In this document: positions 45,130 through 52,132 of the stretch, piece after piece
Numbering within the stretch: the first letter of the stretch is position 1
Layout: the number at the start of each line of letters is the position of its first letter
DNA from: Nostoc sp. T09
Lineage (GTDB): Bacteria > Cyanobacteriota > Cyanobacteriia > Cyanobacteriales > Nostocaceae
Direction: 5' to 3'
Length of the DNA stretch: 52,132 nucleotides
Assembly (NCBI RefSeq): GCF_002154695.1
Contig: NZ_MTAV01000120.1
Coordinates: forward strand, 1 to 52,132
Program-made: the position numbers and the translations under genes
The notes under the pieces: generated by a model
Told to the model about the DNA's origin: nothing
The model's input: the letters and a program-made list of their open reading frames with translations, nothing else
Database searches by the model: none

Positions 45130-47145
45130 TTAAACATCTTGTGGTGGTTGCCAGAAAGCAGCGCGGATAATAGACCAGAGGAGTAGTAAGTTATAGATAG
45201 CCCAAGCACAATTTAGCAAGTGCACCCAAGGCTCGTTCAAGCTACCAACTGCAAAGCGATAAATAGTCCAGATGATGCCTAAAATAGTTAAAGTAAAAAT
45301 TAGTAGTTGTGGCCAAACTAGCTGGATATAAATACCTGATTGCCGTTGCTTGGGTGTAACTTGGAACTTAATCTGTTTACCTGAAAATACACTCCATACT
45401 GCTTGGATTAGCAAAGGAAATAGCGCGATCGCAAATTGTTCAGAACGCCAGATTTCCCTAGCCGGAATTCCCCAACCAGCGGTAATAAAGGTCAATCTAT
45501 TAATAATAAATGCCGGAAAGAAGTGTAAAGCAAAATCATTGCCATAAGTTTTAACTGGAATGATTCCTGTAAAAAAGTAGATAATTGGACAACAAATAAA
45601 AATAATAGTAGCAAAACCAGAAAAATAGCTATACATTGTCTTAAAATATTGTAGACGTTGCCAGAAACTTAGCCCTGATTTAGTCAAGGGATTTTCTCTG
45701 ACTAGTACTTGAATAGTACCTTGTGCCCAGCGTAAACGTTGTTTGAGTGTAGAACTCAAATCATCTGGAGCCAAACCTTCTGCTAACAGTTCATGGTGAT
45801 AAACAGATTTCCACCCGGCGCTATGTAACCGCATAGCTGTATTCATATCTTCTGTAATACTATTGCTAGAAACGCCACCAATTAATTGAAATTCATCTAA
45901 CCTTTTTTCATCTTTGGTATACTCATCGGAAAAATATTGTAATCCAACACTAATCAGAGCCTCTCGTCTTAATACTGCATTTGTTCCTGTATAAAAAGCC
46001 GCATTCATGCCATCTTTACCTTGTTGCAGCGGCCCGTAAAATAAATTGGCTCGATGTCCAAAAGGATCGCCCGGAGGAATGTTATAAAAATCTTGGGGTG
46101 TCTGCACAAATGCAATTTGGTTCTGCTCGTATTTTCCGACGAACAAATTGTAGTTATAAAAATACGGTAATACTCGCTTGAGAAAGCGTGACTTAGGAAT
46201 ATGATCTGCATCTAAAGTTAGAATAAATTCCCCAGAAGTTTCTCCAGAAAAAATTGCGTAATTGAGATTACCTGCTTTAGCATGATGGGCGACACCAGGT
46301 TTTTTCGGACGTGCAATGTAACGCAAACGAGCAAGTTCTACTAGCTCTAATGATTTTTGGTGAATAGCTTCCTCTAATAATTTATTCTCAGTAATCAGAC
46401 TTTGATGAATGCTGTCCTCAGAAGTACCATCAATATCTTGCGGATTGGGATGTAACCAAAGAATAAACTGTCGTAGACTTTGTAAAAATTTTGTGCTATT
46501 ATCTTCGCTATTTTTGAATTTATCTGGAGGTAATTTCTCTATAAATTCTTCAACATCTAGCAAAGTCGGTTTGAGGTTTTCTAGTTCGTGCGATCGCTTC
46601 ATCAACGCAGAAATTTCGGCATCAATTCGCCTAACTTCTTGTTGTAATAGCGGTGATTGTAAATCCTCCATACCCAGCTTTTCTGACATAGCTCGCATCT
46701 CGGGAGAATTGCCATCATCTAATATATAAACTCGAAGCTTATTTGGAGGATAATCTATACGTAAAGCGGCTCTGGCAGTTTGTTCTACAATTTCTGGTGG
46801 CTCGTTGTAACAGGCAATAAATATATCAACCGTTGGCCAATTGGACGTGGGGAAAGGAGGCGACATTTGATCGAGTGACTTAATCTGCCGCACTAAGGGT
46901 CGCCACAATCCAATCACAAACATCATCCCGCCGATATAGCTATAAATTTCTGCTATTAGCAACGGAATCGAAAGCCAAAGCACATCAAAGTTGATGGAAT
47001 GAGTGATACGCCAATGTAAATACCAAGCCCCAAAAATTAAATTTATTTCTGCTAAATAGCGAAAGAGCAGCGTTCTTTTTTTGAGGCTCGAACGGCTGTT
47101 TCCAGAAAAGTTTGATGTATTGTCAACGATGGATACTGAAGTCAT
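45130..47145 (-). CDS. Cellulose-synthase-like family 2 glycosyltransferase with insertion
   Basis: 671 aa inner-membrane processive GT2. N-terminal helices about 34-82. Catalytic region: FIACYNEP, VYILDDG (Asp143-144), LTLDADHIP (DAD 312-314), TED 431-433, QRLRW 469-473. Then FQVTPK and a C-terminal set of helices, as in BcsA. The stretch about 160-273 is extra: in BcsA only about 20 residues lie between DDG and the next conserved strand, but here there are about 130, rich in Glu, Leu and Lys and likely helical. No PilZ domain follows, so direct c-di-GMP control is not expected. Next on the same strand is a DUF3131 gene, 19 bp away. The sugar is unknown. Confidence 0.92.
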   Translation of the reverse strand: MTSVSIVDNTSNFSGNSRSSLKKRTLLFRYLAEINLIFGAWYLHWRITHSINFDVLWLSIPLLIAEIYSYIGGMMFVIGLWRPLVRQIKSLDQMSPPFPTSNWPTVDIFIACYNEPPEIVEQTARAALRIDYPPNKLRVYILDDGNSPEMRAMSEKLGMEDLQSPLLQQEVRRIDAEISALMKRSHELENLKPTLLDVEEFIEKLPPDKFKNSEDNSTKFLQSLRQFILWLHPNPQDIDGTSEDSIHQSLITENKLLEEAIHQKSLELVELARLRYIARPKKPGVAHHAKAGNLNYAIFSGETSGEFILTLDADHIPKSRFLKRVLPYFYNYNLFVGKYEQNQIAFVQTPQDFYNIPPGDPFGHRANLFYGPLQQGKDGMNAAFYTGTNAVLRREALISVGLQYFSDEYTKDEKRLDEFQLIGGVSSNSITEDMNTAMRLHSAGWKSVYHHELLAEGLAPDDLSSTLKQRLRWAQGTIQVLVRENPLTKSGLSFWQRLQYFKTMYSYFSGFATIIFICCPIIYFFTGIIPVKTYGNDFALHFFPAFIINRLTFITAGWGIPAREIWRSEQFAIALFPLLIQAVWSVFSGKQIKFQVTPKQRQSGIYIQLVWPQLLIFTLTILGIIWTIYRFAVGSLNEPWVHLLNCAWAIYNLLLLWSIIRAAFWQPPQDV

Positions 47146-47164
47146 CTTACTACCAAAAATAAAA

Positions 47165-48574
47165 TTAAAAAATTAGGGGACGTTTGTTTCTAGCTTGGTA
47201 CAGTAGGCTTTCTAAAATAGCTGCATTAGTATTAACATCTAGCGAACTATTAATCCCAAGCTGCTGATTTTCATATTGCCCAGAAAAGTAGCCGTTATTT
47301 TTGCTAGCTAAATTCTGAACAAAGTCTCGCAGCTTTTTACTGTAAGGATCATCTGGCATTAGTGCATACCAAGAAAACGCAGCTTTAGTACTAATAAATC
47401 GCAGATGGGCATAAGTTTTTTCCCTAACGCTAGTAGCTTGCCAAGGTTGACCATTGGCGTAGACACTGTAATACAAAAAATAAGGGGGACGATCTAAAGA
47501 ATCTTCATTGACAGCCGTTAAAATACCAGTACGTTTAAACCTTTGTGCTTGCACTTTCAAGAGATTTTGAACTTGAGGTTTGACCATATCTGTCCAACCC
47601 ATTTCTAAGCCCCAAAGCAGATAAGGATCATTTGTTAAGTAGTTGGTAGCCCCAGAATTTTTGAGATTGCGTCTGTCGATTAGTAAGGTGACACCATCTA
47701 CCTGCACTGTTTCTACTGGTGGATGAGCAAGAGCTTTTGCGGCGTGAATATTCCACAGCTTTAAGCTATAAGCGGCATATTGTTCGTAGCCTAACCGCCC
47801 TTCTTGTACTTCGCGAAATCTTCCCCCAGATGCGGGAATAGCGCCATTCAACCAACCATCTTTGACCAGTTTTGCTAAATTCCAGCGAGCAACAATGTGA
47901 TTAATGCGATCGCTATACTCTGGATAATGCGATCGCAGAATATGCAAGGCTAGTAAAAATCTTGCTAAATCTAGAACAGACCAACCACTCTTACCCTGAG
48001 GATCGGGACTGTCATTAAGTTTTCGCATTTGTGCAGTATGAGTGCTATAGGCTTTATTCGGCAACCCTGTAGCTGGTAGAGGTAGGGTTTCTAAAGTCCT
48101 AAGCAAGGTGTTCATACGTTGTCGAAATAAATCAGTCGGCAATAAACCTAATTGCTGCGCTGCATGAATTCCTAATAAAGCACTACCTTGATCCCACCAA
48201 GTTGTCCACGGTAAGTTGTCTACCGAATTTACTAAACCTGTTTGCAGATTCCAGTTGCGTTCAAAATACTTCCAAGCACGTTGGGCAGCAATTATATCTG
48301 CTTGTTTAGTCAATCGCGGTTGAGAGAGATTCCCAGAAGGAATAATAGGTGGTGGAGCGACTTTAGGCTTTGGTGGAGCTAATGGTGGACTGATTGCAGG
48401 ATTTGGCGATAAGGGTACATTCTCTACAGGTGCAGCAGGTTCTGAAACCTGCGGCTCAGGATAAAAATTATTAGGGCCAGCAATGATTATAGAGGGCGAA
48501 CATTGCCATATCTCTGGAGCACAAACCGATGGTTGCTGATTAGTTGTTACATACAATACTGATTCCAGAATCAC
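47165..48574 (-). CDS. DUF3131 protein, apparently 5'-truncated
   Basis: 469 aa from a GTG at 48574; a stop lies about 28 codons upstream and no ATG is available. There is no signal peptide. The first residues, ILESVLYVTTNQQPSVC, look like the end of a DUF3131 domain (compare the ends MILQSLLYMATKQPLI and ILESLLYQARNKRPLI in this cluster). A Pro-rich linker follows (APPKPKVAPPPIIPSG), then one full DUF3131 domain at about 88-469 with WKYFERNWNLQTGLVNSVDN, TTWWDQGSALLGIHAAQQLG, GWSVLDLARFLLALH and EGRLGYEQYAAYSLKLW. The domain is helical, probably an alpha-barrel of glycan-active type; activity is unproven. It probably belongs to the glycosyltransferase operon. Confidence 0.85.
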   Translation of the reverse strand: MILESVLYVTTNQQPSVCAPEIWQCSPSIIIAGPNNFYPEPQVSEPAAPVENVPLSPNPAISPPLAPPKPKVAPPPIIPSGNLSQPRLTKQADIIAAQRAWKYFERNWNLQTGLVNSVDNLPWTTWWDQGSALLGIHAAQQLGLLPTDLFRQRMNTLLRTLETLPLPATGLPNKAYSTHTAQMRKLNDSPDPQGKSGWSVLDLARFLLALHILRSHYPEYSDRINHIVARWNLAKLVKDGWLNGAIPASGGRFREVQEGRLGYEQYAAYSLKLWNIHAAKALAHPPVETVQVDGVTLLIDRRNLKNSGATNYLTNDPYLLWGLEMGWTDMVKPQVQNLLKVQAQRFKRTGILTAVNEDSLDRPPYFLYYSVYANGQPWQATSVREKTYAHLRFISTKAAFSWYALMPDDPYSKKLRDFVQNLASKNNGYFSGQYENQQLGINSSLDVNTNAAILESLLYQARNKRPLIF

Positions 48575-49019
48575 CCTGTTTATCCTTGCTAAATCAGTTA
48601 CTCTTTTGGTTAAAGCTTGCTTGACTTGTGCCAGTATAGTTTACTACTCAAAATTGGGCATTGAGATTCATAACCTTGTTATAAATTTATACACATAAAA
48701 ATCCGATGCACACCCGGGAAATCATGGAGATGGGAAAAGGGGTAATACAGAAGATTGCTGCAAATATAGTGGTTTGCAATTGGGTGTGAGATCGCAATAC
48801 AGTTCAGTTAGGCTGGGATGCAATACGTCGTATGGGCACGGCATTAGACCTCTTGTAAAAATATATTTTTGCAAGAGGGGGGAAAGGGAAAAGGTTAAAG
48901 GAAAAGGGTTTTGAGTTCCTTTCTCCTTTTCCCCTTTCCCTTTAACCGACTTCTGCAAGAAGTCTATTGATAAGATTACTGTATACACCAAAAGATTATG
49001 GGTGCCGTGCCCCTACAAT
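48575..49019. other. Spacer of nested repeats between the DUF3131 genes
   Basis: 445 bp with no protein signal. A dispersed element with ends GTATGGGCACGGC (48830) and GCCGTGCCCCTAC (49004-49016) encloses a near-perfect palindrome at 48849-48878 and purine/pyrimidine arms (48880-48955). A minus-strand open frame at 48722-48991 is just this repeat. The missing start of the downstream gene would have had to lie here. Confidence 0.75.
48830..49016. repeat. 187-bp composite palindromic element
   Basis: Outer 13-bp ends match the 64-bp element at 17750-17813 with one mismatch. Inside lie CCTCTTG...CAAGAGG flanking AAAAATATATTTTT (48849-48878), and GGTTAAAGG-type arms pairing with CCCTTTAACC. Together these form nested hairpins. 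Confidence 0.8.
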
Positions 49020-51848
49020 CTACTTTTGAGTTACTGAGTTACTATCATTACTGTTAGAAACCCAGTAATTACCTGAAGTATTAGAAACAAACCGCGATTT
49101 TTGCCTGGCAGTAGTAGGTAAACCGCGATCGGAATAGCCGCTACTCACTGTTCGCCACCAAGGAGAGTTCATAGCAGTAGTTGGACGAATCAGAGGTTGC
49201 TTGGTTGCCATATATAGCAAGGATTGCAGAATCATACTATTGGTACTGCCGCTAAAACCGAGGGTGAATTTGCCAGTTTTTTCGGAAAAACCCTCATAAA
49301 ATCCCAGCAGTGGGTTATATAAATCAGTCGTCGCCCTGACTAACTCTTGGGCATAATTATTTTCTGGCAGCAGAGCATGATATGCAAATGCTACTGCCGT
49401 ACTTACCAATCGCCCATCCTCTATAGGTTTACCGTCATCTCCTAAAGCCATCCAAGGTTGCGCGTGAGCAATAATTGTGCTGTGGACAATGTAAGGCTGG
49501 CGCTTAATTAAAGTAGTTGCTGAGGCAGTGAGTTTTCCGGTGCTATGGTAACGTTCGGCTTGAGCTTGGAAAATCGGTGTAAATAGTGATCGCATTTGGG
49601 GATCTAGACCAAACTCTAAGGCATACAGTAGGAAAGGATTGCTGACTGTGTATTGATTAACTTTGGAGTTGGTATCTGTTCGATTACGTTCAATAGGGAC
49701 TTGGAAACCTTCTACTGTAGCAGTTTTATATTTACCACCAACCGCAGAGCCATCGACATCAAACCCCCACAATTGAAAAGCACGTGCTGCGTATTCTTCA
49801 TAACCTAACCGGATTTCTGGTTTAACGCGGGGGAGCGATCGCCCATTTTTATCTTTGCTCGCGGTGGCACTAGCAATCACACCATTCCGCACTACCCGTA
49901 AATAAGACCAATCTAGAACAATTTGATCGACTGCTGCCGTATATTCTGGATGACAGGTTTTCAAATTATAAAGTGCTGCCATCATCCGCCCCACATCTAA
50001 AGCCGACCAGCCAGTACCTTCGGGAACTAGGTTACCGCCATAATCTACAGGTTGCAGCGTTTTGATATCGTAACCTCGGTTGGGTAATTCCCCGGCAAAC
50101 AGAGGCATCTGCGCGATCGCTGCTAAAAGTTGACGAGTGCGCCGATCAAATTCTTTCGGGGAGATAATATCAATTGTCCTAGCTGCATGTAGTGCGGCTA
50201 GATAATCTCCCAATCCCCAAAAAGTCGCGCCTTTAACATCAGAGCGATCGCTCACCAACCCAGTGCTGGATTGTAAGTTGGCTTGGAAATAAGCCCAAGC
50301 TGCCTCAGCATAGCGTTTTTGGATCACCGTTAGCGGTTTAACTAGTACTGGACAGGAGGATGGCTGCGGATTGCCTACTGCTGGAATGGGTGCAACTACC
50401 ACTGTGGCTGGAGTTGAGGGTGGATTAGTTGGAGTATTTTTGCTGGTTGCGGGTGGGTTAACTGGGTTATTTGTAACTGTTGAAGCAGGAGTTTTGGTAA
50501 TTGGCTCTGATGGTTGTGGTTGTGAAGGTGACGCCGCAATACTTACCCCACTAGCTCCAATAAGTGGGCGATTACCTCTGGCTTTATAGTATAAAATCTC
50601 CATAATTAGCCCGTTGGTATTGCCTGTCAGAGCTTTATTTGGTTGTTTTGATTCCTCATACAGCCCAGCATAAAAACCGCCCTCAGGGCTATGCAAATCC
50701 TTCACTGCATCAAAAACTTTCTGAGCATAAGTATTATTGGGAAAAAGATAACGCCAACCAAAGGCAGCCTTGGTGCTGATGCTGCGCAACTGTGGATAGG
50801 GCTTATTCTCATCTGTAATAGTTGCCCAATTAACGCCATTAGAGTAGACAGTATTATAAAGAAAATAAGGAGCTTGATCGATGTTATCTTCTGAGACAGC
50901 CGTTAGCTGTCCAGTTGAATCGAAGCGCCGCTTTTGTACTTCTAAAACTCTGGTGGCAAAATCTTGTAAATACCCCTCTAAACCAAATTCAATGCCATCT
51001 AAAATATAAGATTCACTGACTACATAATTGTTAGCATTGGTGCTTTGAAAATCACGGGTATCAACTGGAATTTTAACTCCGTTAATTTCAATCATTTTAT
51101 ATGGTTCTAAAGCTAGAGCCTTGGGTGCTTTAAACCCCCAAAGTTCATAACCTCTCACAGCATATTCTTCATAGCCAAGGCGTCCTTCTTGCACCAATAA
51201 AGTATTTTTATTAGGTAAAACTGTAGCTCCAAATAGTTGATCATCTTTAAGCGATCGCCCTACCTGCCACTTCGACACAATCCCCTTCAGCCAATCATTA
51301 TATTGAGGATGACAGGTACGGATAACGTGAAATGCCGCGAGTAAGCGACCAACATCTAAAGCTGACCAGCCAATACCCTGTTCTAGAGGATTATTGCCGT
51401 AATCTACCATCTGTCCAGTGGCTGCGTGGTAAACCTTATTTGGTAAAGCTCCTTCAAATAGCTTGAGGTTGCTAATAGTAGAGAGAAACTTGTTGAGTCG
51501 CGAGTCAAAGTCAGATTGGTTAATTAAATTTACCCACCGCGCCGCATTTAATGCCATCAGATAATTGCCGATATCCCAGAGAGTACCTGAAGGATAGCCA
51601 CCAGTGGAATTTGTAAATCCTGTTGCTGGCTGATAATTGTTAACAAAATACTCCCAAGCAATCCGAGCGTAATTTTGTTCTTCTGGCGTGAGTGGGTTAG
51701 TGATATTGCTACAACTATTAGAATTGTCACTACTAAGAGAATTTTGAGCAAAAGCTATGATTGGTAGATAAAATAAAAATTGCAAAAATGTTCCACAAAC
51801 AAACAAGGCAATCCATCTCAACAGCTTTTTGTGAAGGCGTTGCTGCAT
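49020..51848 (-). CDS. Secreted tandem-DUF3131 protein
   Basis: 942 aa. The signal peptide is the hydrophobic stretch WIALFVCGTFLQFLFYLPII, ending AFAQ. Two DUF3131 domains: about 55-440 (YARIAWEYFVNNYQPATGFT, LWDIGNYLMALNAARWV, GWSALDVGRLLAAFHVI, EGRLGYEEYAVRGYELW) and about 505-885 (AAWAYFQANLQSSTGLVSDR, GWSALDVGRMMAALYNL, IRLGYEEYAARAFQLWG). They are joined by a Pro/Thr/Ser-rich linker (TNPPSTPATVVVAPIPAVGN). A 50-residue Ser/Asn-rich tail follows. Probably a periplasmic or surface glycan-binding or -processing protein working with the adjacent glycosyltransferase. Same strand as the glycosyltransferase and the truncated paralogue, likely one gene family expanded by tandem duplication. Confidence 0.92.
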   Translation of the reverse strand: MQQRLHKKLLRWIALFVCGTFLQFLFYLPIIAFAQNSLSSDNSNSCSNITNPLTPEEQNYARIAWEYFVNNYQPATGFTNSTGGYPSGTLWDIGNYLMALNAARWVNLINQSDFDSRLNKFLSTISNLKLFEGALPNKVYHAATGQMVDYGNNPLEQGIGWSALDVGRLLAAFHVIRTCHPQYNDWLKGIVSKWQVGRSLKDDQLFGATVLPNKNTLLVQEGRLGYEEYAVRGYELWGFKAPKALALEPYKMIEINGVKIPVDTRDFQSTNANNYVVSESYILDGIEFGLEGYLQDFATRVLEVQKRRFDSTGQLTAVSEDNIDQAPYFLYNTVYSNGVNWATITDENKPYPQLRSISTKAAFGWRYLFPNNTYAQKVFDAVKDLHSPEGGFYAGLYEESKQPNKALTGNTNGLIMEILYYKARGNRPLIGASGVSIAASPSQPQPSEPITKTPASTVTNNPVNPPATSKNTPTNPPSTPATVVVAPIPAVGNPQPSSCPVLVKPLTVIQKRYAEAAWAYFQANLQSSTGLVSDRSDVKGATFWGLGDYLAALHAARTIDIISPKEFDRRTRQLLAAIAQMPLFAGELPNRGYDIKTLQPVDYGGNLVPEGTGWSALDVGRMMAALYNLKTCHPEYTAAVDQIVLDWSYLRVVRNGVIASATASKDKNGRSLPRVKPEIRLGYEEYAARAFQLWGFDVDGSAVGGKYKTATVEGFQVPIERNRTDTNSKVNQYTVSNPFLLYALEFGLDPQMRSLFTPIFQAQAERYHSTGKLTASATTLIKRQPYIVHSTIIAHAQPWMALGDDGKPIEDGRLVSTAVAFAYHALLPENNYAQELVRATTDLYNPLLGFYEGFSEKTGKFTLGFSGSTNSMILQSLLYMATKQPLIRPTTAMNSPWWRTVSSGYSDRGLPTTARQKSRFVSNTSGNYWVSNSNDSNSVTQK

Positions 51849-52132
51849 ATTTTTAATATTTAAGTTTTAAGATTAGTTCAGTAATAATTTATGTAGAGAT
51901 AAGTTAAGGGAAAATACCAAATTTTAGAAATTTTTCAGTAAAAGGATTTTCCCTGCTGCCATGACAATGATACTTAGGCGCATGTCAATATAGATGCCTG
52001 AATGCTCATTTTTCAGGCAATGAAATTTTTTCATTAGAATTGCCATCTACCTTCTGACTTGTAAGTAGGGAATAGGGAACAGGGAACAGGTAAGAACTAC
52101 TTACATGCTTGGCGATGAAAATTTTTTCATGG
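51849..52132. other. Upstream region of the tandem-DUF3131 gene
   Basis: 284 bp to the window edge, AT-rich, presumably holding the promoter of the minus-strand gene. A hairpin GCCTGAA/TTCAGGC lies at 51996-52018. Two short palindromes of the ATGAAATTTTTTCAT type occur at about 52020-52035 and 52116-52131. A tandem GGGAACA motif lies near 52075-52095. Confidence 0.55.

Noticed and set aside
48722-48991. Minus-strand 89-codon frame
   Set aside because: Made entirely of palindromic repeat and pyrimidine tract; not protein-like.

Overview
The window looks like chromosomal DNA of a filamentous, Nostoc-type cyanobacterium. The octamer GCGATCGC (HIP1) recurs throughout, for example at 7266, 10331 and 11102. 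Cyanobacterium/plastid markers are present: ycf54, crtE, an ndhD1-type NDH-1 subunit, and DUF6335- and DUF2267-type proteins. Intergenic regions carry Nostoc-style 7-bp tandem repeats, purine- or pyrimidine-rich tracts and small palindromic elements. No rRNA, tRNA or CRISPR array was recognised. All calls come from reading the sequence and from remembered family motifs; no database search was run.

Layout. (1) 1-2480: a group II intron, cut at its 5' end by the window edge, with a reverse transcriptase/maturase/HNH ORF. It interrupts a gene for a plant-like pathogen-related (SnoaL-fold) protein whose last exon follows the 3' splice site. (2) 2544-17503: housekeeping genes for chlorophyll (ycf54), isoprenoids (crtE), folate (folD), mismatch repair (mutS), threonine (thrB) and photosynthetic electron flow (ndhD1). 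Mixed in are a Nudix enzyme, an AI-2E family permease, small secreted proteins and a histidine kinase that lacks its H-box. (3) 17863-27300: a PadR regulator, a long non-coding stretch, then a block of probable stress genes: DUF6335, DUF2267, a DJ-1/PfpI plus helical-bundle fusion, an SRPBCC membrane protein, two paralogous zinc alcohol dehydrogenases flanking a secreted protein with a duplicated motif, a cupin and a manganese catalase. (4) 27301-28741: 1.4 kb without genes, containing a roughly 174-bp nested palindrome that may be a structured RNA or a non-autonomous element. (5) 28742-37117: an FHA-PAS-GAF-GGDEF-EAL protein, a Cys-based phosphatase, a methyltransferase, a second AI-2E permease, a PyrF-PyrE fusion, and a Tat-exported molybdopterin oxidoreductase with a cytochrome b. 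(6) 37763-51848: a giant hybrid histidine kinase, an RsbW-like kinase, a REC-PP2C phosphatase and a STAS antagonist (a partner-switching set), followed by a cellulose-synthase-like glycosyltransferase and two DUF3131 proteins.

The most unusual material is in region 6. The glycosyltransferase has about 110 extra residues between its DDG and DxD motifs and no PilZ domain. The adjacent DUF3131 gene appears to have lost its first domain and signal peptide. The partner-switching set beside them offers a plausible regulatory input to polysaccharide production; that link is inference. Other notable points are in-frame 7-mer repeats inside mutS, heptad repeats that run directly into the start codon of one alcohol dehydrogenase, and the intron in the pathogen-related gene.
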